A model generated the notes under the pieces. It was not told the DNA's origin. It searched no databases and was given only the letters and a program-made list of their open reading frames with translations. A DNA stretch of 64,000 bases from Helicobacter macacae MIT 99-5501 (GTDB taxonomy: Bacteria; Campylobacterota; Campylobacteria; Campylobacterales; Helicobacteraceae), in the NCBI RefSeq assembly GCF_000507845.1, contig NZ_KI669455.1, positions 253,441-317,440 on the forward strand. Reading direction: 5' to 3'. Positions within the stretch are counted from its first letter, which is position 1; each line of letters starts with the position of its first letter. Shown here piece after piece: positions 55,471-63,937 of this stretch. A program made the translations under genes and the position numbers.

Positions 55471-56208
55471 ATGCAAACCCCACAAAATCTACAAAAACAA
55501 AATCTACTCTATGAGGGCAAAGGCAAAAAGCTCTATGCCACACAAGATGCAAATCTCATCATCGCAGAGTTTAAAGACGACTTAACGGCATTTAACGCGC
55601 TCAAAAAAAGCACGCAAGAGGGCAAAGGCTCGCTAAATTGCCTTATTAGTTCTGCGATTTTTGAGATTTTGGCAAAAAATGGTGTTGCTAGCCATTTTGT
55701 CGCTAGGCTAGATGAGAGCAATATGCTTTGCAAAAAAGTTTCTATCATTCCGCTTGAAGTAGTCGTGCGAAATATCGCCACAGGCTCGCTTAGCAAGCGA
55801 CTTGGCATAGAAGATGGCAAAGTGCTACCCTTTAGCCTTGTGGAGTTTTATTACAAAGATGATTTACTAGGCGACCCACTTGTAAATGACGAGCACTGCG
55901 AGCTACTAGGAATCATAAAAGACAAAAACGATTTGGAGATTTTGCGACAAAAGGCTTTGGAAGTAAATAAGATTTTGCGTTCATTTTTTGATGAGAGAGG
56001 GGTAAATCTTGTGGATTTCAAGCTAGAATTTGGACGAGAAGCGCAAGGTGGCACAGGAGAGATTTTGCTAGCTGATGAGATTTCCCCTGATAGCTGCAGG
56101 CTATGGGATAAGGCGACAAATAAAAAACTTGACAAAGATAGATTCCGCCAAGATTTGGGCAATCTAAAAGAGGCTTATGAGGAAATCCTAAAGCGCATTC
56201 AAGGCTAG
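55471..56208 (+). CDS. purC: SAICAR synthase
   Basis: PurC joins aspartate to CAIR in purine synthesis. The 245-residue protein has [11 protein letters not shown] (14-24), the ATP-binding [13 protein letters not shown], the signature [19 protein letters not shown] and [12 protein letters not shown]. Length is normal plus a short Gln-rich start. RBS AAGGAA. It leads the purC-purS-purQ run, and TATAAT-like boxes lie at 55333-55338 and 55347-55352 upstream. purL is not in the window. Confidence 0.96.
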   Translation: MQTPQNLQKQNLLYEGKGKKLYATQDANLIIAEFKDDLTAFNALKKSTQEGKGSLNCLISSAIFEILAKNGVASHFVARLDESNMLCKKVSIIPLEVVVRNIATGSLSKRLGIEDGKVLPFSLVEFYYKDDLLGDPLVNDEHCELLGIIKDKNDLEILRQKALEVNKILRSFFDERGVNLVDFKLEFGREAQGGTGEILLADEISPDSCRLWDKATNKKLDKDRFRQDLGNLKEAYEEILKRIQG

Positions 56209-56254
56209 CAAAAACTTAAAAACAAATCCGCAAATCTAACTTCAAGGAATGACA

Positions 56255-56497
56255 ATGAAAGCAAAGGTAACTATCTACCTAAAAGAGGGCGTGCTAGACC
56301 CTCAAGCAAAAGCAATCCACAACGCCATAAAATCCTTTAATATTGATGAAATAAAACAAGTCAGCATAGCAAAGCAAATAACGCTAGATTTTGGCTCTTG
56401 TGATAAAGACAGCGCACAAAATCTAGCCCAAAAAATTGCCAAAGATTTGCTAGCAAATCCTGTGATTGAGGATTATGCGATAGAAATGCTAAAATAG
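56255..56497 (+). CDS. purS: FGAM synthase subunit PurS
   Basis: The 80-residue protein has the PurS pattern (KVTIYLKEGVLDPQAKAIHNAI ... VLLANPVIEDYAIEM-like end). It bridges PurL and PurQ and helps ammonia transfer. AAGGA at 56244-56248 is too close to the first ATG (56249) and correctly spaced for the second (56255), so the second start is chosen. It lies between purC and purQ. Confidence 0.92.
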   Translation: MKAKVTIYLKEGVLDPQAKAIHNAIKSFNIDEIKQVSIAKQITLDFGSCDKDSAQNLAQKIAKDLLANPVIEDYAIEMLK

Positions 56498-56516
56498 AAT
56501 CAAAAAGAGGATAGAA

Positions 56517-57176
56517 ATGGTAGCAATAGCGCGTTTTGCTGGGACAAATTGCGAATTTGATATGCAATATGTGTATGAAAAGATTTTGGGTGTGCCCTGC
56601 AAGATTGTCTGGCATAAGCAAACGCACTTGCCAAGTGGGACACGCTTAGTGGTGTTAGCAGGTGGATTTAGCTATGGAGATTATCTAAGAAGTGGAGCGA
56701 TAGCGAGATTTGCGCCCATAATGAGCGCGATAAAAGATTTTGCAAAAAATGGCGGAAGAGTGCTTGGCATTTGCAATGGATTCCAAATCCTAACAGAGGC
56801 AAATCTTTTGCCCGGTGCTCTAAAGCGAAACAAAGACTTGCACTTCATATCCAAAAACCAAAACCTAATCATCACAAACACCCACAATGCCTTTTTGCGC
56901 GACTACAAAAAAGGCGAAGTAATCACTTTGCCCATAGCACACGCTGATGGGAGCTATTATTGCACCACACAAGAGCTAGAGAAGCTAGAAAAAAATGAGC
57001 AGATTTTGCTAAAGTATGAGAGTGATATAAATGGCTCTGTGGGACAAATCGCGGGGATTTGCAACGAGGATAAAAATGTCTTTGGACTTATGCCACACCC
57101 AGAGAGAGCGTGTGAGAAGCTGCTTGGCTTACAAAGCGGGCTAGCTATGCTAAAATCCATACTAGATTTTCACTAA
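56517..57176 (+). CDS. purQ: FGAM synthase glutamine amidotransferase subunit
   Basis: The 219-residue class I amidotransferase supplies ammonia to PurL. The nucleophile elbow is GICNGFQIL with Cys near residue 89; the catalytic His/Glu are in MPHPERACE near 195. The N-terminal motif is ARFAGTNCEFDM, and VLAGGFSYGDYLRSGAIARF is typical for PurQ. RBS AGAGGA. It starts 19 bases after purS. Confidence 0.96.
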   Translation: MVAIARFAGTNCEFDMQYVYEKILGVPCKIVWHKQTHLPSGTRLVVLAGGFSYGDYLRSGAIARFAPIMSAIKDFAKNGGRVLGICNGFQILTEANLLPGALKRNKDLHFISKNQNLIITNTHNAFLRDYKKGEVITLPIAHADGSYYCTTQELEKLEKNEQILLKYESDINGSVGQIAGICNEDKNVFGLMPHPERACEKLLGLQSGLAMLKSILDFH

Positions 57177-57229
57177 AAGCCCACAAATCTAAAAACCCAA
57201 AAAAGCCTAGAATCTAAAAAGGGGAAAAA

Positions 57230-58645
57230 ATGACGCCGCAATCAAAAATACGATTTTACACACAAATACGCAAAAAAAAGATATTGCCTAGTTTATCTCT
57301 CACTCTATTTTGTGCTTTTGTTGGATTTTTTGCCACCCCCTCTAATGCAGAGCCAAATACACAGCCCCCACAAAATCTAGATTCTCCACAAGCTAGCCAA
57401 ATCCCACAGACTTTGGAGCAAATCATCGAGCAAGATATACCAAACAATGCCTTGCAAAATATGCAGCAGAATTTGGAGGCTTTGCAGAATTTCCCACAAG
57501 AATCCTTGCCCGATGAGAGTGCGCTAGGGTTTGGCAATGATGAGGGAAATATAAACGCCCCACAAAATCCCCTAAACTCTCAAGCCATCTATGCAAGCCC
57601 CGATGAAAAGCTACTCTTTGTGCGAAACGCCACACAAGAAGCCCTGCTAAATAAAACTATTTATGTTGGGCAAAAAATCCCTATCACTTACAACGCGCTA
57701 TTTTTCAATGGTGCAAGCCTTAGTCAAAGTGCATTCCAAGACAAAACAGCCACAAACAAAATCGCACTACAAAATCCGCTTGAGACTTGGCAAAAAGATT
57801 TAGAATCTGCCCAAAAAGGCGAAGATGTCTACACTATCACTTATGTGTTTAAAATCAAATCCGCCAACGCGATAATCCCGTCATTTGAAGTAAGTGCGAT
57901 AAGCCAAGACGGAGGGATTATCGATTCGTTTTTGGTAGAATCTATCGCGATAAACGCGCTTGACTTGTATCAAAACAAGCGATATGTGGGCGTGGTGGCA
58001 GATAGATTGGAGCTAGGTGCTTACAAGGCACGAAGCTATGATGATGAGAACAATCTAGTGGCGTTTGAGATAAGTGCTAGCAATGCAAATCTAGAGGATT
58101 TCAAGCTCCCAAGTTTGGAAAAGCAGGGCATTGAGAGGTCAAATTTTTCAACCCTAGAATCTAGTGCGATTTTTTATGCACTTATCCCCAAAAATATCCA
58201 ATCAGTGAGTTTTGAGTATTTTTCTTTAAGCAATAATCGCTTTGAGGAGATTAGATTTCCTGCGATTCCAAATGCACAAAGCACAGAATTTCAAGAGGAC
58301 TTAAAGCCAAAAAACACTTACTTACTCTACACTGCGCTAGGGATTTGCACGCTAGGGCTTATATGTGTGGGCTTAGGCTTTGCTTTCAAAGCACCGCTTA
58401 GGTATGTTTTTTGGGCTTTGGCAGTGGCGATTTTTGCCTATTTGCTACATTATCTGCTTTATACCAAAAACGGCATTGTAAGCCCAAATAAGCATATTTG
58501 GATTCTCCCTACTCACAATTCCACTTTGCTAGAAACCACCACAAAACCTATTGAAGTCAAAATCATAGGCGAATATAGTGGGTATTATAAAATCATTACC
58601 CCTGAAGAAAAAGTCGGATGGGTAAAGCAAGACGATGTCGAGTAA
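57230..58645 (+). CDS. Exported membrane protein with BatD-like body and C-terminal SH3 domain
   Basis: I do not recognise a named gene. The 471-residue protein has a signal peptide (about 15-40) and a Pro/Gln/Asn-rich linker (40-115). A beta-rich region follows (125-360) with IYVGQKIPITYNALFF, reminiscent of BatD/oxygen-tolerance proteins. Two membrane helices come next (about 366-385 and 392-408). A short SH3b-like domain ends the protein (IKIIGEYSGYYKIITPEEKVGWVKQDD pattern, split here as GEYSGYYKI and EKVGWVK). It may sense or bind cell wall. RBS GGGGAA. plsC follows after 66 bases. Confidence 0.7.
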   Translation: MTPQSKIRFYTQIRKKKILPSLSLTLFCAFVGFFATPSNAEPNTQPPQNLDSPQASQIPQTLEQIIEQDIPNNALQNMQQNLEALQNFPQESLPDESALGFGNDEGNINAPQNPLNSQAIYASPDEKLLFVRNATQEALLNKTIYVGQKIPITYNALFFNGASLSQSAFQDKTATNKIALQNPLETWQKDLESAQKGEDVYTITYVFKIKSANAIIPSFEVSAISQDGGIIDSFLVESIAINALDLYQNKRYVGVVADRLELGAYKARSYDDENNLVAFEISASNANLEDFKLPSLEKQGIERSNFSTLESSAIFYALIPKNIQSVSFEYFSLSNNRFEEIRFPAIPNAQSTEFQEDLKPKNTYLLYTALGICTLGLICVGLGFAFKAPLRYVFWALAVAIFAYLLHYLLYTKNGIVSPNKHIWILPTHNSTLLETTTKPIEVKIIGEYSGYYKIITPEEKVGWVKQDDVE

Positions 58646-58711
58646 GCTAAAATCTAGCAATCCAAAATCCAACCTACCCAAAAGCGAAAAATAAAAGCCA
58701 AAAGGGATAAA

Positions 58712-59521
58712 ATGCTTATAAAAGAGATTTTCTACAAAGCAAAAGGCATATACGAAACAATCGTCATAGCTGTGGGGCTTGCGTGCATTATGGTGGGGAT
58801 TTATTTCACAAAGCACAAAGACAATGCCTTTGGGGCGCGCAGGACTTGCAAAATCTTTTTTTGGCTATCTCGCATACGACTAGAAAAAGTCGGCGAATTT
58901 GATGAAAGCGCGGAGCTAATCATTATGAATCATCAAAGTGTCGCAGATATACTCTGCCTTGAGGCATACCACCCGCGAAATATATGCTGGGTGGCAAAAA
59001 AAGAGCTCGGAGAGATTCCCTTTTATGGATTTGCCCTGCGAGGTCCACAGATGATTTTGATAGATAGGGAGGATAAGCGTGGATTGGCATTGCTACTAAA
59101 GGTAGTGAAAGAAAAGCTTAGCCAAAATCGCCCCATTGTTATATTCCCTGAAGGCACGCGAGGCAGGGGGGGGGGGAGATTTTTGCCATTTAAAGCAGGG
59201 GCAAAAATCATCGCAGAAAAATACAACCTAAAAATCCAGCCAATCGTGCTAATAAATACGCGCAAAATCTACAACACTTCGCCTTTTGAAGCGCGAAGCA
59301 GTGTCGCTAGAATGGTGCTTCTAAAGCCTTTTTATATCAATGAAATGCCAACTAAAAATGTATTTTTTAGCCAAGCAAAATCTAGCCAAAAGTATGTAGC
59401 TAGCACAGATGAAGCGCAGCAAACAAACGAGGCTACTAGGGCTGATAAAAATGATTGGTATAAAGAACTAGAAAAAGTGATGCAAGAAGTGTATTTGGAG
59501 CATTATAAAGAGCTAAATTGA
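58712..59521 (+). CDS. plsC: 1-acyl-sn-glycerol-3-phosphate acyltransferase with G11 tract
   Basis: PlsC adds the second acyl chain to make phosphatidic acid. The 269-residue protein has one N-terminal membrane helix (about 13-32), the catalytic NHQSVAD (H-x4-D, near 72), and the glycerol-phosphate-binding [11 protein letters not shown] (145-155). The last part is coded by an 11-base G run (59166-59176). It is in frame here; 10 or 12 G would truncate it at about residue 170 or 160. A Ser/Asp/Ala-rich segment near 225-245 lengthens the C-terminal part. RBS AAAGGGA. Confidence 0.93.
   Translation: MLIKEIFYKAKGIYETIVIAVGLACIMVGIYFTKHKDNAFGARRTCKIFFWLSRIRLEKVGEFDESAELIIMNHQSVADILCLEAYHPRNICWVAKKELGEIPFYGFALRGPQMILIDREDKRGLALLLKVVKEKLSQNRPIVIFPEGTRGRGGGRFLPFKAGAKIIAEKYNLKIQPIVLINTRKIYNTSPFEARSSVARMVLLKPFYINEMPTKNVFFSQAKSSQKYVASTDEAQQTNEATRADKNDWYKELEKVMQEVYLEHYKELN
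59166..59176 (+). repeat. Poly-G (11) tract within plsC
   Basis: Eleven consecutive G fall in codons 152-155 of plsC. With 12 G the frame reads GAG ATT TTT GCC ATT TAA. With 10 G a TAA is met about 18 codons on. Both remove the C-terminal ~100 residues. Confidence 0.93.
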
Positions 59522-59628
59522 GTTATTGCTTTTGGCAATTTTGATAAATGTGGGATTTTGCCTATTTTTGTGTTTATTTTTTGTTTATTTGCCTATTATT
59601 TGTTACTTATTGTTACCTCATAACTTTG

Positions 59629-59642
59629 TTTTTTTTTTTTTT
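59629..59642 (+). repeat. Poly-T (14) tract upstream of the parA promoter
   Basis: A run of 14 T ends 34 bases before the -10 box at 59677-59682, where an UP-element-like contact would lie. Length changes here could tune expression. In the remainder of the plsC-parA gap I see nothing else. Confidence 0.85.
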
Positions 59643-59676
59643 GAGCGCAAATATTGCATTTTTAATATAAAAACGC

Positions 59677-59682
59677 TATATT
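59677..59682 (+). promoter_or_regulatory. -10 box for the parA-RHH cassette
   Basis: GCTATATTATC gives TATATT (or TATTAT two bases later), about 50 bases before the parA start. Confidence 0.4.
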
Positions 59683-59730
59683 ATCACAAAGTTTGCGCTA
59701 AATGGAGTTTGAAATAAGGAGGCAAACAAG

Positions 59731-60474
59731 ATGAGCAAGGACAATAAACACCAAGCCAATATCATTACCGTAGCCAACCAAAAGGGTGGCTCGGGCAAAA
59801 GCACTATAACGATTAACCTAGCTGTGAAATTGCTAGAGTTTTCTAGCAAAGTGCTCGTTATGGATACCGACCCACAAAAAAGCATCGAGACTTTCACAAA
59901 TATCCGCGAAAGCGAGTCAAATTCTAAAAAAAATCTACGATACTTCACGCTTTCAAATCGCACAGGCAATATCGCAGAATCCCTAAAACAATTCCTTGAA
60001 CTCTATGAGTATATCATTATCGACACAGGAGGCATAGACAGCCAAGAGTCGCGCAAAGCTATGCTTTATGCTGATTCTATTATTTTGCCTACCACGCCAT
60101 CACAGCTTGATGTCGATGTGTTGCAGACAATGCTACAAACTCTCACAGAGATAAAAGACATAAATGATGAAGTAAAGATTTTGATTTTGATGAATAAGAT
60201 TAGCACGAATGTATTTCTTGGCAAGGATTTGCTAGAATACAAAAAAACCATTGAAAAGATTCAAAAGAATCTTGGTGTAAAAGATGGTTTTTATCTTTTA
60301 GAGAGTGTGCTAAAAGAGCGTATCGCATACAAAAGAGCTATCAGCGAGGGGCTTGGTATCTCTGAATACAGCGATGCGAAAGCTAGAGGCGAGTTTGAGG
60401 AGTTTTTTGCAGAGTTTGCAAAGATTGGGGATTTGCAGGCTTTGAAATCATCAAACTCTAAAAAGAAGAAATAG
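59731..60474 (+). CDS. ParA-family partition/positioning ATPase
   Basis: The 247-residue protein has the deviant Walker A box NQKGGSGKSTITINLA near 13-28, with both signature lysines. The Walker A' box is VMDTDPQKS and the Walker B region is YIIIDTGGIDSQESRK near 90. Such ATPases dimerise with ATP on DNA and move plasmids, chromosomes or protein cargo. It has no N-terminal helix-turn-helix, so it is the small (type Ib-like) form, which normally works with a ribbon-helix-helix partner. The next gene fits that. AAGGAGG precedes the ATG. It is not next to an origin or a parB gene. Confidence 0.9.
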   Translation: MSKDNKHQANIITVANQKGGSGKSTITINLAVKLLEFSSKVLVMDTDPQKSIETFTNIRESESNSKKNLRYFTLSNRTGNIAESLKQFLELYEYIIIDTGGIDSQESRKAMLYADSIILPTTPSQLDVDVLQTMLQTLTEIKDINDEVKILILMNKISTNVFLGKDLLEYKKTIEKIQKNLGVKDGFYLLESVLKERIAYKRAISEGLGISEYSDAKARGEFEEFFAEFAKIGDLQALKSSNSKKKK

Positions 60475-60522
60475 CTTAAGTGCTAGGCTTCAATCCCCAC
60501 TAAATTCACTAAGGAGACACAA

Positions 60523-60933
60523 ATGGAAAAGACTCAAAGCCCAAAGGACAAAATCAGCAAGATTGCTAAAATAGAAGGTAGCCAAAAAGCGCAAAAAATC
60601 ATTGCAAAAGCACCACAAACAAGCTCAAGCAAGACTAAGTCATCTACAAGGACTTCAAAAGTAGCTACAAAAGCAAAGGCAAAAAAGCCACGCACCTTGA
60701 CTAAAGCAAAAACCACAGCAAAACAAGCTATCAAAAAAGTGGCAAAAGGAATCAAAAAAGACTTGTCTTTCCGCGTAAATGAGAAATCGCTAGCAAAAAT
60801 TGAAGCGTTTTTCAAAGAATTTGCCAAAAAAGCAGAGGACAAAAGCGCGTTTATCGAAGAAGCAGTCCTAAAACATATCAAAAAGACTGCCAAAAAAGGC
60901 AAAGCAAAACTTAAGAAACTAAGAAAATCTTAA
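60523..60933 (+). CDS. Small basic protein with C-terminal ribbon-helix-helix-like domain
   Basis: The 136-residue protein is very rich in Lys, Ala, Thr and Ser over 1-88, like histone-H1-type tails. Residues ~91-125 (DLSFRVNEKSLAKIEAFF ... DKSAFIEEAVLKHI) have the strand-helix-helix layout of RHH DNA-binding proteins. A Lys-rich tail closes it. It starts 48 bases after parA with AAGGAG, and a strong terminator follows, so the two form a closed unit. The likely role is the DNA- or cargo-binding partner of the ParA ATPase, as for ParG/omega-type proteins. This is inference from layout. Confidence 0.75.
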   Translation: MEKTQSPKDKISKIAKIEGSQKAQKIIAKAPQTSSSKTKSSTRTSKVATKAKAKKPRTLTKAKTTAKQAIKKVAKGIKKDLSFRVNEKSLAKIEAFFKEFAKKAEDKSAFIEEAVLKHIKKTAKKGKAKLKKLRKS

Positions 60934-60958
60934 AGCTATAAGGCTTTGGAGATATGAC

Positions 60959-60993
60959 AACGATTTGAAGCCAATGGCTTTCAAATCGTTTTT
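60959..60993 (+). terminator. Intrinsic terminator of the parA-RHH unit
   Basis: AACGATTTGAAGCC pairs with GGCTTTCAAATCGTT (one bulged T) around a 3-base loop, then a run of T ends the signal at 60993. It lies 26 bases after the stop codon and is the clearest intrinsic terminator in the window. Confidence 0.85.
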
Positions 60994-61327
60994 GAGATTT
61001 GACACATTAGCTACACTGAAATCTTAGATAAGTCCAAAGTTTGTCTAGAGGTTTTTTCTAAGGTTTTGGCATTGCTAGGTTTTGGTGCTAGTTTTTTAGT
61101 GTTCGTTGCCACTTGGACGAGATTTGCTTATGCTTTTTTAGCAAATCAGCGAGAATCTTTAAGCGGGTTTTTGCCACACGAAAATCTTAAGCAAAAATCT
61201 AAAGCCCTCCTTTTTCTTTTGTTGCCCCCACTCTATTTCACTATCTTAATACATCTTGTGTCCCACTCCACTAGGAGTTGTTTAATTACAACTTAATAAA
61301 ACCTTTACACAGCACTCAAACAAATGC
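60994..61327. other. Intergenic region between terminator and dcd
   Basis: I see no supportable gene. A 76-codon frame with a TTG start (61066-61296) lacks a good ribosome-binding site and resembles no family I know. No hairpin or tRNA was found. Confidence 0.4.
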
Positions 61328-61897
61328 TTATTTTTCTAAGATTCTAGGAAGTGTAATTCCCCTTTGTCCTTGATACTTCCCGCCTCTATCTTTATAACTT
61401 ACCTCACACATTTCATCTCCTTGAAAAAATAACACTTGGGCTATGCCCTCATTTGCATAGATTTTGGCAGGAAGTGGTGTGGTATTAGAAATCTCAATAG
61501 TGATATGCCCCTCAAATTCTGGCTCAAAGGGCGTAACATTGACAATAATGCCACACCGCGCATAAGTGCTTTTGCCTAGACATATTGCAAGTGTATCACG
61601 CGGCATTTTAAAATACTCCACCGTGTGTGCTAGCGCAAAGGAGTTGGGCGGGACTATGCAAAATCCGTCTTTTGCCTCTTTGGTGATGACATTGTTTTCG
61701 TGGAAATTTTTGGGGTCTACCACCATAGAATCCACATTGCTAAATATCATAAACTTACTTCCCACGCGAATATCATAGCCATAGCTTGAAAGCCCAAAAG
61801 AAACAATATTTTTCCCCACTTGCTTTTCGCAAAATGGCTCTATCATTCCGTGTTCTAAGCTCATTTTTCGTATCCATTTATCCGATTTTAGCCCCAT
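61328..61897 (-). CDS. dcd: dCTP deaminase
   Basis: Dcd converts dCTP to dUTP for thymidylate synthesis. The 189-residue protein has the family signatures [55 protein letters not shown] (broken here as [11 protein letters not shown] and [11 protein letters not shown]; the latter Glu is catalytic) and [14 protein letters not shown] at the end. Length is normal. AAAGGAG precedes the ATG. Divergent from accB. Confidence 0.96.
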   Translation of the reverse strand: MGLKSDKWIRKMSLEHGMIEPFCEKQVGKNIVSFGLSSYGYDIRVGSKFMIFSNVDSMVVDPKNFHENNVITKEAKDGFCIVPPNSFALAHTVEYFKMPRDTLAICLGKSTYARCGIIVNVTPFEPEFEGHITIEISNTTPLPAKIYANEGIAQVLFFQGDEMCEVSYKDRGGKYQGQRGITLPRILEK

Positions 61898-61969
61898 TTG
61901 GTGCTCCTTTTTGCGTTTGATATTTTGGAGTTTAAAGATTGTTTTAGCTTTTGTTTTTGCTAAATGTGC

Positions 61970-61975
61970 TATTAT
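61970..61975 (+). promoter_or_regulatory. -10 box for accBC
   Basis: TGTGCTATTATACAAG carries TATTAT, 34 bases ahead of the accB start at 62009. It argues against the upstream in-frame ATG at 61964. Confidence 0.5.
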
Positions 61976-62008
61976 ACAAGATTTAATTTGCTTGAAAAAG
62001 GATTTTTG

Positions 62009-62488
62009 ATGAATTTAGCAGACATCAAACGGCTTATTGAAATATTCAACAACAGCCAAATAGCAAAACTAAGCCTAAGAGAAGATAATTTTGAGCTAAA
62101 GCTTGACAAAAGCTACGCTCCCACTGCTCCAGCTACACCCGCCACACTTCCTCCACTTCCTAGCACACCACTTGCCCAAGATGCTTCCACAAGCACAGCA
62201 AGTGCTACACCCACCCCAAGCGCACCCACACCGCCCGCTACAAAGAGCGGAGATTTTATCACTTCGCCTATGGTTGGGACATTTTATCATCGTCCTAGCC
62301 CAGAGGCTGCTCCTTATGTCGCTGTGGGCGATACCGTCAAAAAGGGACAAACTATCGGCATAATCGAAGCAATGAAAATAATGAATGAAATCGAAGCAGA
62401 ATTTGACTGCAAAATCTTAAGCATAGAGACTGATGATGGGCAGCCTGTGGAATACGGTAGCAATCTCATAAAAGTGGAAAAACTCTAA
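62009..62488 (+). CDS. accB: Biotin carboxyl carrier protein of acetyl-CoA carboxylase
   Basis: The 159-residue carrier is biotinylated on the lysine of [10 protein letters not shown] near residue 125 and shuttles CO2 between AccC and AccAD in fatty-acid synthesis. An N-terminal helix (1-30) is followed by an Ala/Pro/Thr-rich mobile linker (35-82), and the lipoyl/biotinyl domain starts at [19 protein letters not shown]. The start at 62009 has AAAAAGG. accC begins immediately after its stop codon. Confidence 0.96.
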   Translation: MNLADIKRLIEIFNNSQIAKLSLREDNFELKLDKSYAPTAPATPATLPPLPSTPLAQDASTSTASATPTPSAPTPPATKSGDFITSPMVGTFYHRPSPEAAPYVAVGDTVKKGQTIGIIEAMKIMNEIEAEFDCKILSIETDDGQPVEYGSNLIKVEKL

Positions 62489-63937
62489 ATGAAGCCAGCA
62501 AAGCAAGCCAACACTTTGGCAAATAACCAAGACAGCGCAAAATCCCCAAAATCAAACGCCACAAAAGCACAAGGCGCAAAATCACAGCCAAAGCCAAAAA
62601 AACTAGAGCGCATTCTCATAGCCAATCGTGGCGAAATCGCCCTGCGAGCCATTCGCACGATTCAAGAGATGGGCAAGCAGGCAATAGCTATCTATTCTAC
62701 TGCGGATAAAGACACTCACTATCTTGATGTTGCCGATGTCAAAATCTGCATAGGTGGGGCAAAATCTAGTGAGAGCTACCTAAATATCCCTGCGATTATG
62801 AGCACAGCTTCTTTAGTCGATGCGGACGCGATTTTCCCGGGGTATGGATTTTTGAGTGAAAATCAGCATTTTGTGGAGATTTGCGCTCATCACGGCGTAG
62901 AGTTCATAGGACCAAGTAGCGATGTAATGGTGCTAATGAGCGATAAATCCAAAGCAAAAGATGTGATGAAAGACGCGGGTGTGCCTGTCATAGAGGGGAG
63001 TGATGGCGCACTCAAAGACTACAACCAAGCCTACGAAGTCGCCAAAAAAATCGGCTACCCTGTAATCCTAAAAGCCGCTGCAGGTGGTGGTGGACGCGGT
63101 ATGCGTATCGTAGAAGATGAAAGCCTACTAAAAAACCTCTACCTTGCCGCAGAGAGTGAGGCTTTAAGCGCGTTTGGAGATGGCACGATTTATATGGAAA
63201 AATTCATAAACAAACCCAAGCACATTGAAGTGCAGATTCTCGCTGATAAACACGGCAATGTGCTTCACATAGGTGAGCGCGACTGCTCTGCCCAGCGCAG
63301 ACAGCAAAAGCTAATCGAAGAGACTCCAGCTGTTGTTCTTAGCCAAGAAGTGAGGGCAAACCTCCTAAAAACCGCTGTCAAAGCCGCCAAACATATCGGC
63401 TATGTGGGAGCCGGGACATTTGAGTTTTTGCTAGATTCCAACAACAAAGATTTTTTCTTTATGGAGATGAATACCCGCTTGCAAGTAGAGCATACAGTTA
63501 GTGAAATGGTAAGCGGACTTGACTTGGTAGAATGGATGATACGCATAGCAGAGGGCGATAAGCTACCTAGCCAAGATGAGATAGAGTTCAAAGGACACAG
63601 CATAGAGTGCAGAATCACAGCAGAAGACCCTGTGAAATTCTACCCAAGTGCAGGCAAAATCACGCAGTGGATAACGCCCGGTGGCGCAAATGTGCGACTT
63701 GATAGCCACGCGTATGCAGGATATGTCGTGCCTATGTTTTATGACTCGATGATTGGCAAGCTAATCGTGTGGGGCGAGGATAGAAACAAAGCCATTGCCA
63801 AAATGAAGCGTGCGCTAAAAGAGTTTAAAATTGAGGGAATCAAAAGCACGATTCCATTTCACATAAAAATGATGAGCAATGCAGATTTCCTAAAATCCAA
63901 AATCCACACCAAATACCTAGAGCAGGATATGGAATAG
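62489..63937 (+). CDS. accC: Biotin carboxylase
   Basis: The ATP-grasp enzyme carboxylates biotin on AccB. The 482-residue protein has KKLERILIANRGEIALRAIR from residue 37, the glycine-rich ATP loop AAAGGGGRGMRIV, the metal/bicarbonate region EMNTRLQVEHTVSEMV, and RITAEDP. The first ~36 residues are a Lys/Gln/Ala-rich extension missing from the ~445-450 residue norm. The ATG directly abuts the accB TAA, and the accB 3' end supplies the ribosome-binding context. After it (63938-64000) nothing more is seen. Confidence 0.96.
   Translation: MKPAKQANTLANNQDSAKSPKSNATKAQGAKSQPKPKKLERILIANRGEIALRAIRTIQEMGKQAIAIYSTADKDTHYLDVADVKICIGGAKSSESYLNIPAIMSTASLVDADAIFPGYGFLSENQHFVEICAHHGVEFIGPSSDVMVLMSDKSKAKDVMKDAGVPVIEGSDGALKDYNQAYEVAKKIGYPVILKAAAGGGGRGMRIVEDESLLKNLYLAAESEALSAFGDGTIYMEKFINKPKHIEVQILADKHGNVLHIGERDCSAQRRQQKLIEETPAVVLSQEVRANLLKTAVKAAKHIGYVGAGTFEFLLDSNNKDFFFMEMNTRLQVEHTVSEMVSGLDLVEWMIRIAEGDKLPSQDEIEFKGHSIECRITAEDPVKFYPSAGKITQWITPGGANVRLDSHAYAGYVVPMFYDSMIGKLIVWGEDRNKAIAKMKRALKEFKIEGIKSTIPFHIKMMSNADFLKSKIHTKYLEQDME

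Noticed and set aside
61066..61296. 76-codon frame between the RHH gene and dcd
   Set aside because: TTG start, poor ribosome-binding site, composition like the AT-rich surroundings, and no recognised motif.
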